Below are positions 32,716-39,213 of a stretch of 39,213 bases of DNA, piece after piece (the first letter of the stretch is position 1; every line of letters starts with the position of its first letter). The position numbers were made by a program, and so were the translations under genes. This stretch comes from CAZOEL01 sp964578835 (GTDB taxonomy: Bacteria; Desulfobacterota; Syntrophobacteria; Syntrophobacterales; Syntrophobacteraceae). The notes under the pieces were generated by a model. It was not told the origin of the DNA, did not search any database, and saw only the letters and a list, made by a program, of their open reading frames with translations. The DNA is taken from the NCBI GenBank assembly GCA_964578835.1, contig CAZOEL010000065.1, forward strand, positions 1-39,213. The letters run 5' to 3'.

Positions 32716-35700
32716 TTACTCCACCTTCCAAGGCTGTTCTTCTTCCGAATCGTTCTTTTTCAGCAGCTCACCCAGTGCGCCCTGCACATACTGCTCGAAT
32801 TCGCGCCGCCCGCCCTTGAAGAAGCCAAGCAGGCGCGGCTTGAGTTGATCCAACAGATCGTCGACATTCACCTTCACGGCTTCCGCCTCGGCAAGGGCTT
32901 CTGCCAGGTGTTGGCGCATGGTGGCGTCTTGCAGTGCATCGAGAGCGCTTTGCTCTACAGGATCGCTGAGCAACCCCAGCAAAGGATTTGCGCCGGACGT
33001 GTCACTGACGTAATCCCGGAGCTCGGCTTCGCAGCCCCGCACATGGTCCAGGCATTCCTTGATGCCGCGCTCGACCAATTCCAGGAAATGGTCCGGCTTG
33101 AGTTCCAGACGCTTGCCGGGTTTATAGCCACAGGCGGAACACACCCAGCCGTGGGACAGGTCGTTCTTCACGTCATCCAAGCTCTGCTCGCATACCTGCT
33201 GCACGCCAACCTGGCTCAACAGATCGGTCAATTGGGCTTCGATAAATGTCGGGCTGAAATGGGCGCTAAGCCCTTCCACCCGTGAGAGGTCCTTCAGCAC
33301 CTTATAGCTTGGGCTGCCGAGCACGGCATCACGGAGGGCTTTCAGATCTTTGTGCAGGCCCGCGTGTTCACTCAGGTACTGGTTGAGGTAGAGCTCGTGC
33401 AGATCCTTCCATTCGGCGGTAATACGGCTCATTTCCCCGGACGTGCCAGCGGATTTGACGTAGGTCTCGATGCTGTCGAGTAGCTCCTGGCATGGCTTTT
33501 CAATGGTGGGCAGGACGCCCAGTGCTTTGAGTTCGCGTAGTTTGCCAGTGAGGCTACCCAGCTCGGAAATGCGATCCAGAAAATCGCGGGCTTCCCTCAC
33601 GCGGTGGGCGAATTCTTCAACGCAGGTGTAACGATTGGCCGCCTCAATATCATCGTCCTCGGCAAGCCCCAGCATGTCTCGCAGGGCTCCTCTCACCGAG
33701 GCATAACAGGCAACCCGGCTTTCTCTTCCATCCTCGGGCAGCGCAAAAATGTCGGCCCATTCGGAAATGGGGTCGGGAACCGAGGCTCCGGGCCAGGTTT
33801 GCAGTGCCTGCTCGGCCTGGCGGAACTCGTGCCGGGAACGGGTTTCCGTCTCTTTCAAGAGGTCAAGAAGGCGCTCGGCGGCTGCCGGGCTGTAACCGGT
33901 GCTTTCTTTCCAAAGGCCAAGGGCGTGAAGCGACTCGGTCAGGTCGTGCCACAGGATTTCATCCGGACGCGTCCCGAGACGGAGTTCATCCAGCTCCTGG
34001 AGCCAGTCAACCGGGCTGCCAATGGTGCGATCATCCTGAGAGACCGTCTTACCGTGAATGGTGAAGCCGCTGATCTCCCCGGTGCTGATGAGCAGCGTGA
34101 TCAGGATATCCACCCAGGTGTCGGTCAATCCCAGGTCCGTGGTTTTCAGCCGTTTGCGGGTTTCCGCGATGCTGGTGGCAGGCGGGTTGGCCTTGCGGAT
34201 ATTGTCCCGAATCCGCTCCTTCGCCTTTTTGAAGGCTTCTACGCTGCTGGCAGCCAGTGTGACCGAGACCTCCCCGGGCACACCGGTGTTGAGCAAACCA
34301 AGCGGCGCAAGGTGCTTTTCAAGATCAGCCTTGGCAGTCCCATCCCCGTCGGTCACACGGCCTTTCCAGATGGCTTCGAGGATGCGTTTGCGCATCTGAT
34401 TGCTCAAGTCCGCGCTAAAGGAATAGGCCTCCCGGAAATCCGGATGAAAGTGAAAGACCTTGGCTAAAGCCTTGGTGGCGACCTTTTCCAGGAGCCGTTC
34501 CAGAGAGCGTTCACTCTGCGGAATGCTGTGGTAGAGGGAGAGCAATTCTGCTGGCTCGCAGAGGATTTCCCAGGCTTGGTCCTTGGTATTCCACTGGCGG
34601 ATTTCGCCGTTCACAAAGGATTCGAGCAAAATCTCCGTGGCCTTGCGGGCAGGCTGGGCCGATTTGGTTCCGGCGGGAAGGTCAATCCATTCGCCCAGCA
34701 GCTCCAGCTTGCGACGGACGGATTGCGAAGCACCGCCCGCGTTAACCTGGGACTGGTAGTCGCCAAAGAGTTTGACCAAAGCCATGCTACGTTTGAGCTC
34801 ATCGATATCCTGGGTTGGCAATGTGGCCGGTAGCCATACGAGGGTCCGTCCGTTGCCATGACGGACTGCGTCCATCTCGACATCGAGCGGCGAGGCTGAC
34901 GGGTAGAGTACGGCCAGGTGCAACGCCTTGGTGGCGGGCACGTCCTTAACAAAGCCGATGACTGCGTGGTCGTTGGTGAGCGCCGTCACCGGTTCAAGCC
35001 GATAGTCCAGGGAGCGGCGGGTTCGCTGCCAATCCACATCCACCTGGGTCGAGAAACCATGTTGTGGTGGCACAGTGCCGCCCAGCGGACTGCCCGGGAA
35101 GCGGAGGAACAGTTCAAGATGGGAGCGGTAGGCGCTCTCAAGCTGAATATCCGGTGCGAAACCATTCTTGACCCGCTCGACTTCAACCAACAGCTCTTCG
35201 CGTTCGCCCCCGTCACCTTCAACCGAGAGGAAAAAGCTCAGATTATCCCCGCTGCCTTTCTGACGAAGGGGCGGAAATGTTTGGGCAATCTTTTCCAGGA
35301 TTCGGGCCGTTTCCTGGTCGCTTCCAGCGGGGTCACTTTCCTTGCCGGGCCATCGCAGCAAGAGCGCGTCATTCAGCTTGGAAACGGTGAGTTCTTCCTT
35401 AACCATGGAGAGGACGATCAATGCTTTGATCAGGCGTTCGCTCGCTACCTTGGCGGCCGCCTGATCGACGTCCGACCAGCGCTTATAAGGCACGCGGGAC
35501 AGGACCTCGTCCCTGGCCGTGCTGCAGAAGCGCTCAAACATCCCGTAATACTTGGCCATCTCAGGATCGTCCTGGATGATCTTGTTACGCAGGTCCTCGT
35601 AGTCGAACACGTCGTCGAGCACCGCGATTCGTTTCCAGTCGCTGGTATCCTGCAGACGTCTTTCAATGAATTCCTGGACAAATCCCAGTGCGCCACGGGA

Positions 35701-36891
35701 TCTGCCGCCCCGGTTGGTGATCGCGGTGAGGCAGTACAGCCCGAAGGGATGCATCGGATAAACGTCGGCAAAGTGTTTTGCCTCGTCGGTGATGGGTTCG
35801 CGTTCGCGGAAGTACCGTTTCAGGAAGTCAGTAAAGGTTCCCCGGAAATGCGGCTGAATTTCAGCCTTGAAGGCATCGGCGAGCTTATGAACGCATTTGG
35901 AATTTTCACGGAATAGCCGGTGATTGTAGATGCGATGAAATTGCGTGACCGGGATGTTGATGGACTGGAAGCGGCCGGATTGCCCGGAAAGCTTGCCCAT
36001 CAGCTCTGTATCGTAATTGCGCCCGGCTTGGCGAGCGATGGCCTGAATTTCCTCCTGGACCGCGCCAAAAATCCAGAACGGTTGATCCCCGGCCAGTCCA
36101 GCTTCGGCCAGTTGTCCAAGGAAAGCAGTGCCCCGGTTGAAGTGTTCGTCGCTCTGGATCAGGTGAAGATACAACTCGTCAATAAAGACCAGGACGCCTT
36201 CATAGCCGCGTTCTTTGGCGATCTCGACCAGCTTCTTGACCTTTTCTGTGACCGTGGTGCGGTCCTGGACGAGTTGAATGTTCAGGGCGGCAACAGCCTG
36301 CTCAATGATGGTCTTCTGATATTCCTTGTCATAGGAGCGAAGCTGATCGACGGAGAGACTCCGGTTGTCACGAATCCAGTTCTCGACATCGCTGCGGGTG
36401 CCGCTGGCGGTGTGATTGAAAAAGGTATCCAGATAGGCGTCGGTGTTGGACAGAGTCGCCGTTACTGGCGGCGAGAGGTGGCGCAAGTGGTCAGTAACCG
36501 AGTTCCAGAAAGCCTGCTCGAGGGTCTCGTCAGGCACTTCAATGGCGGTAAAGTTGATCGTGAGGAATTTTCGTGGTGCGAGCGCATCCATGCCCCATTC
36601 AGGCTTGGTATCGAGGAACTGTTTGCGCAGCGTCGGTTCGGTCAGAATGGCGGATAGCCATGCCATGAAGATGGTCTTACCGGAACCGTATAGACCGGTG
36701 ATGAAGAAGCCGCGACCTTGCTTACGGTGAATTCGGTCCAGGATAATTCGGGCCGACTCCTCAACCTCGGGCAGCATGACGAAGCTTTCGAAAATCCGCG
36801 TCCTGCTGGCCGAATCGTGAGTCGACTCGTTGAAGTTTTCCACCCAGCTACTGACGGGCGTGAAATCAAACATATCCTTCATGAGTGGCAT
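32716..36891 (-). CDS. brxC: BrxC-like large P-loop ATPase
   Basis: This 1391-residue protein is a STAND/AAA-like ATPase of the BrxC/PglY group (DUF6079-like). Walker A is GLYGSGKT (66-73) and Walker B is GVLVFIDELYLHL (Asp238, Glu239). A long helical C-terminal half contains a zinc-ribbon-like CSACGYKPGKRLELK near residue 1280, whose second CxxC partner I could not find. BrxC is essential for BREX and is thought to drive assembly on DNA. The ATG at 36891 follows GGAGG at six bases and lies one base after the brxF stop. The protein is somewhat longer than usual BrxC. Confidence 0.85.
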   Translation of the reverse strand: MPLMKDMFDFTPVSSWVENFNESTHDSASRTRIFESFVMLPEVEESARIILDRIHRKQGRGFFITGLYGSGKTIFMAWLSAILTEPTLRKQFLDTKPEWGMDALAPRKFLTINFTAIEVPDETLEQAFWNSVTDHLRHLSPPVTATLSNTDAYLDTFFNHTASGTRSDVENWIRDNRSLSVDQLRSYDKEYQKTIIEQAVAALNIQLVQDRTTVTEKVKKLVEIAKERGYEGVLVFIDELYLHLIQSDEHFNRGTAFLGQLAEAGLAGDQPFWIFGAVQEEIQAIARQAGRNYDTELMGKLSGQSGRFQSINIPVTQFHRIYNHRLFRENSKCVHKLADAFKAEIQPHFRGTFTDFLKRYFREREPITDEAKHFADVYPMHPFGLYCLTAITNRGGRSRGALGFVQEFIERRLQDTSDWKRIAVLDDVFDYEDLRNKIIQDDPEMAKYYGMFERFCSTARDEVLSRVPYKRWSDVDQAAAKVASERLIKALIVLSMVKEELTVSKLNDALLLRWPGKESDPAGSDQETARILEKIAQTFPPLRQKGSGDNLSFFLSVEGDGGEREELLVEVERVKNGFAPDIQLESAYRSHLELFLRFPGSPLGGTVPPQHGFSTQVDVDWQRTRRSLDYRLEPVTALTNDHAVIGFVKDVPATKALHLAVLYPSASPLDVEMDAVRHGNGRTLVWLPATLPTQDIDELKRSMALVKLFGDYQSQVNAGGASQSVRRKLELLGEWIDLPAGTKSAQPARKATEILLESFVNGEIRQWNTKDQAWEILCEPAELLSLYHSIPQSERSLERLLEKVATKALAKVFHFHPDFREAYSFSADLSNQMRKRILEAIWKGRVTDGDGTAKADLEKHLAPLGLLNTGVPGEVSVTLAASSVEAFKKAKERIRDNIRKANPPATSIAETRKRLKTTDLGLTDTWVDILITLLISTGEISGFTIHGKTVSQDDRTIGSPVDWLQELDELRLGTRPDEILWHDLTESLHALGLWKESTGYSPAAAERLLDLLKETETRSRHEFRQAEQALQTWPGASVPDPISEWADIFALPEDGRESRVACYASVRGALRDMLGLAEDDDIEAANRYTCVEEFAHRVREARDFLDRISELGSLTGKLRELKALGVLPTIEKPCQELLDSIETYVKSAGTSGEMSRITAEWKDLHELYLNQYLSEHAGLHKDLKALRDAVLGSPSYKVLKDLSRVEGLSAHFSPTFIEAQLTDLLSQVGVQQVCEQSLDDVKNDLSHGWVCSACGYKPGKRLELKPDHFLELVERGIKECLDHVRGCEAELRDYVSDTSGANPLLGLLSDPVEQSALDALQDATMRQHLAEALAEAEAVKVNVDDLLDQLKPRLLGFFKGGRREFEQYVQGALGELLKKNDSEEEQPWKVE

Positions 36892-36892
36892 A

Positions 36893-37438
36893 TCAGGCCT
36901 CCAGCTCCACAATTGGTTGATCTCCGCGAGTCAGGGTGTACTGCCCGCAGCGGCAAAGCTGACCAGCCATTCGTCCTGTCAGCACCAGTAAAATTCTTCT
37001 TTTTCCCACGGCATCGTTGTACCAAGTGGTCATGGGGTCCATGCCGAGCGCGAAAACCAGTTCCAGGTGATCGAGGATGGTCAGTCCCTCTGGTAATAGC
37101 TGTTCGGCTACAAGGTCGTGTACCGCCTTCCGAAGTCTGTTTCCGTAGCGTTTAAGATCCGCCGGGACGGTCGTAGCATTGAAATCGAACACCTCGGCAA
37201 ACATGGGATCTTTAGCCAGCAGGTCGAGAACGATGTCATTCACGCTCACATATCGGACCTGCCCAAAATCGCCCAGCGATGCCATGTGTTCCGCAAGCCA
37301 TGTTTTTCCGGAACCTTGACCGCCAATCAGGCAGCAAAGAGTCCGTCCGCCAACGTGGCTTTCGCCGACCAATCCTATAAGCTCATTGAGCGCCTTGGCC
37401 TGAGCTGGAGTCGTTTTGTTATCTCCAGGCATCGACAT
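36893..37438 (-). CDS. brxF: BREX-3 P-loop protein BrxF
   Basis: This 181-residue protein has a single P-loop (IGGQGSGKTWLAEHM, 38-52) and LRKAVHDLVAEQLLPEGLTILDHLELVF, which resembles BrxF. It also has an ILLVLTGRMAG strand typical of an ATPase core. BrxF occurs only in type 3 BREX, where it accompanies BrxC, so it gives the best classification of this locus. The start overlaps brxA by 20 bases. Two ATG codons (37438 and 37432) follow the same GGAGG, and the second has the better spacing. Its stop is one base before the brxC ATG. Confidence 0.78.
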   Translation of the reverse strand: MSMPGDNKTTPAQAKALNELIGLVGESHVGGRTLCCLIGGQGSGKTWLAEHMASLGDFGQVRYVSVNDIVLDLLAKDPMFAEVFDFNATTVPADLKRYGNRLRKAVHDLVAEQLLPEGLTILDHLELVFALGMDPMTTWYNDAVGKRRILLVLTGRMAGQLCRCGQYTLTRGDQPIVELEA

Positions 37439-38177
37439 ACTCCTCCAGCGATTGATGAATCAGTTGAACTTGGTCCGTGCTTCCGTGCCGGTGATATTCA
37501 CAATGTCCCTTGGTTGCGAGTTTGTTGACCCCGGCAATCAGCAAGGCGCGGTTGCACATGAAGATGGGAGCTATGGTCCCTTCGTTGATGACTGTGGCTG
37601 TCGATGGTGCCCGCCAACCGTTTTTTGATGCGTCGTGATAGAGCGCGTAGCCCAAAACGGCCTCGGTTGGGCAGTAAGTGGTCACCGAGTAATTGGATTT
37701 CGAAAGCTTCAGGCGTCCAGCCTTAACGAGGATCGACCGCACTCGATCTCGAGTTGACTGAGGCATGCGCTCGTATTTGCGTTCCAGGAGCTGGTCGAGG
37801 TGGTAGCGAGAGAAAACGGCCTCGCCGGTATTCAGGAAGCTGTCTGTAACCAAAAGTGAAAGGGTTTCAAAAAGAATCGGAGTAGTAATGCATAGCTGGA
37901 AAAACAACAGATCCTGAACCGCTTCATCATTGCTGCGAATCTTTCGAAACATCTTCAGGAATGAAGTGTTTTTGATCGAGTTGTTCTCGATTTCCAGGAA
38001 GCGATATTTCATGTGTTGCCACAGCTTTTCCTTGTTGGACTCGGACTTCTGAGGCCAACGTTGGATACAGGAGCCACGCACAGCTTGCGCGTCATTGCTC
38101 TCCAATGCGGCGTCGAGCAGCATGAGAGTCTCTTCCAGAAGGAATCCGTATCCGATAGTTGAAAACTGCTTATCCAT
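37419..38177 (-). CDS. brxA: BrxA-like protein (DUF1819)
   Basis: This 252-residue helical protein has the start expected of BrxA/DUF1819: a short tail, then GYGFLLEETLMLLDAALES, followed by two helical domains (WQHMKYRFLEIENNSIKNTSFLKMF and the winged-helix-like RMPQSTRDRVRSILVKAGRL). BrxA is a DNA-binding protein found in BREX types 1, 3, 5 and 6, and type 3 places it next to BrxF. The assignment rests on this opening motif, length and position, and sequence similarity is modest. It begins 19 bases after the HTH gene and overlaps brxF. Confidence 0.72.
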   Translation of the reverse strand: MDKQFSTIGYGFLLEETLMLLDAALESNDAQAVRGSCIQRWPQKSESNKEKLWQHMKYRFLEIENNSIKNTSFLKMFRKIRSNDEAVQDLLFFQLCITTPILFETLSLLVTDSFLNTGEAVFSRYHLDQLLERKYERMPQSTRDRVRSILVKAGRLKLSKSNYSVTTYCPTEAVLGYALYHDASKNGWRAPSTATVINEGTIAPIFMCNRALLIAGVNKLATKGHCEYHRHGSTDQVQLIHQSLEEYVDAWR

Positions 38178-38196
38178 TGAAATTGCCGCCTGTCAT

Positions 38197-38406
38197 TTAG
38201 TCCTCATTGTTTTTGTTTTTGTCTGCTGCAGCACCGCCAGCCTCGACCCAAGCATCGACCTGTTCTTTTTTAAACTTCCAGAGTCGGCCTACTCGATGAG
38301 CGGGCATGCCGTGCTTGTCTATCCAGCGGTACACGGTGTCACTGCTGACACCGAGATACTTGCCTATCTCGTCTACTGATAACCAACGGTTTTCCATCTC
38401 GGCCAT
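38197..38406 (-). CDS. Excisionase-type HTH protein (HTH_17), first gene of the defence operon
   Basis: This 69-residue protein has a MerR-like excisionase HTH: WLSVDEIGKYLGVSSDTVYRWIDKHGMPAHRVGRLWKFKKEQVDAWV, then an acidic tail. Such small proteins act as excisionases or as transcriptional regulators, and many sit at the head of restriction and BREX loci. The ATG follows AGGAG at eight bases. A strong sigma-70 promoter lies about 95 bases upstream. It may regulate its own operon. Confidence 0.85.
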   Translation of the reverse strand: MAEMENRWLSVDEIGKYLGVSSDTVYRWIDKHGMPAHRVGRLWKFKKEQVDAWVEAGGAAADKNKNNED

Positions 38407-38499
38407 TTCTCTAGCTCCTCATGGGCGATTGGGTTAATAGCCACGCCAGAGGCGATAAAAGGGATGCGGGCACAGCTTCCCCAACTTAAAACATCCTCT

Positions 38500-38528
38500 A
38501 ATATATTTAGGCAGGGGCCGATTGTCAA
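38500..38528 (-). promoter_or_regulatory. Near-consensus sigma-70 promoter of the defence operon
   Basis: On the minus strand TTGACA (38523-38528) is followed by exactly 17 bases and TATATT (38500-38505). It faces the HTH gene, with a leader of about 85-90 bases. No other convincing promoter appears between the leftward genes from here to 16266, because most of them overlap. Confidence 0.75.
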
Positions 38529-38562
38529 ATGGTTTTACCGGCATAAGACCGCAAAAGGCGAC

Positions 38563-39087
38563 TCAAGGATATATCCATTGACCCTCTGTCACTCTTTCCC
38601 CGTAAGCAGGGCATGGCATCCAATAGGTCCAGGCTGGAATCGAGGTGCGCCCGCGTAGCACCGCCACCATCACCCGCTGGTACATGCTGTGCCCGCCGGG
38701 CCGAAAGCCTTCCAGCCGGTCGATGGGCGGCAGGTCGCGTTGCGGGTCGGTGAAGGTCACCAGCTCCCCATGGATCAGATCCCAGTCGCCGGTCGGACGG
38801 CCGAAGCGTGGCGTGTCGTTCTCGTGCTGTCTGCGGGCATCGGCCATCGGGTCGGCGGTGCCCCGGGCCAGGATCAGTCCCTCCGGCACCTCGAGGGCTG
38901 GGAACCCGGCGTGGAGATGGTAGAGCCTGCCCCAGACCACGGCCGGTTCGATGCTGCGGGCCTGGGCGCAGAAACGTTGATGGTTCCAGTAGCCCCGTTT
39001 CAGGGTGCCGTAGACGAAGAGCCGGAAAATGGTCTCGGGAGTGTCTTCCGGGTTTGTGTTCAGCTTTACGGTGTCTCCAATGTTCAT
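38563..39087 (-). CDS. Gamma-glutamylcyclotransferase-like (GGCT/AIG2) protein
   Basis: This 174-residue protein has the signature RLFVYGTLKRGYWNHQRF of the GGCT/AIG2 fold. WGRLYHLHAGFPALEVPEG, a Glu-containing IHGELVTF strand and IDRLEGFRPGGHSMYQRVMVAV follow. Members make 5-oxoproline from gamma-glutamyl compounds, and many are uncharacterised. The ATG has GAAGGAG upstream and overlaps the stop of the preceding gene (ATGA). The GC-rich codon use differs from the AT-rich hsdS. Its position just outside the defence promoter suggests a backbone gene of the surrounding island. Confidence 0.85.
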   Translation of the reverse strand: MNIGDTVKLNTNPEDTPETIFRLFVYGTLKRGYWNHQRFCAQARSIEPAVVWGRLYHLHAGFPALEVPEGLILARGTADPMADARRQHENDTPRFGRPTGDWDLIHGELVTFTDPQRDLPPIDRLEGFRPGGHSMYQRVMVAVLRGRTSIPAWTYWMPCPAYGERVTEGQWIYP

Positions 39088-39213
39088 GCATTCACTCCTT
39101 CGGGCAATGTTCCTTTGCGCTCCTGGGGGATGAAGCGGAATTCGCTGTTTTCGACGGTCCGCACATCCGCGTGGCGGATGGTGAGCATGGTCATGGGCGG
39201 CACCTCCAGCTCG
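39084..39213 (-). CDS. C-terminal end of an unidentified gene, truncated by the window edge
   Basis: The last 42 codons of a leftward gene are present, ending in EFRFIPQERKGTLPEGVNA. The stop overlaps the ATG of the GGCT-like gene. The visible part contains no diagnostic motif, and the product is not identified. Confidence 0.6.
   Translation of the reverse strand, partial: ELEVPPMTMLTIRHADVRTVENSEFRFIPQERKGTLPEGVNA

Noticed and set aside
24939..38406. Reading the locus as an ordinary type I restriction-modification system
   Set aside because: There is no HsdR translocase-nuclease. PglZ, a BrxC-like ATPase and a BrxF-like protein are present instead.

Overview
The window is a gene-dense piece of accessory genome from a Gram-negative bacterium, most likely of the Pseudomonadota or a deltaproteobacterial lineage. 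The families present fit that view: DUF6538-type integrases, an ISAzo13-type transposase, BREX and ABC-3C defence genes and DUF2188. No core gene fixes the taxon. A 100-base run of N marks a draft scaffold. No rRNA gene, complete tRNA or CRISPR array was seen.

Left part (1-5990). A 21-bp tandem array surrounds the assembly gap. It is followed by a gene-poor stretch with hairpins and a polypurine tract. Next comes an intact ISAzo13-family insertion sequence (1030-2371), sitting exactly inside a 16-bp tandem repeat. Then come a leftward tyrosine integrase and, directly downstream, a protein with the A, B and C palm motifs of family A polymerases. Between this integrase and the next, divergent one lie two attachment-site-like direct-repeat pairs and an 18-bp sequence matching the 3' end of tmRNA genes.

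Middle part (5967-15612). This is a 9.6-kb integrative element bounded by perfect 24-bp direct repeats. Its integrase gene is split by a 4.15-kb four-gene transposon (7027-11175). The transposon carries a DD(35)E transposase, a MuB/TniB-like ATPase, a CHC2-TOPRIM primase-like protein and a zinc-ribbon/HTH protein. It has a 4-5 bp target duplication and repeated end motifs. The rest of the element holds a small membrane protein, a serine recombinase, a decayed integrase fragment, a Bro-N fragment and one unknown acidic protein.

Right part (15931-38528). This is a leftward defence island of about 22 kb in which nearly every neighbouring pair of genes overlaps or is separated by only a few bases. 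A near-consensus sigma-70 promoter (38500-38528) precedes a small HTH protein. Then follow a BREX-type-3-like set (BrxA, BrxF, BrxC, HsdS, PglZ, HsdM and a HerA-like ATPase), a complete ABC-three-component system (Cap4-like nuclease effector, middle component, DUF3732 ATPase), a double HARE-HTH Mrr-type nuclease and a UvrD-like helicase. The run ends with a DarT-type DNA ADP-ribosyltransferase and an ADP-ribosylglycohydrolase fused to a VOC domain. The BREX part is unusual: type I methylase and specificity subunits stand where PglX is expected, and a HerA-like ATPase where BrxHII is expected.

The right edge holds a gamma-glutamylcyclotransferase-like gene and the end of an unidentified gene. 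No search could be run. Family names rest on motifs read from the translated sequence.
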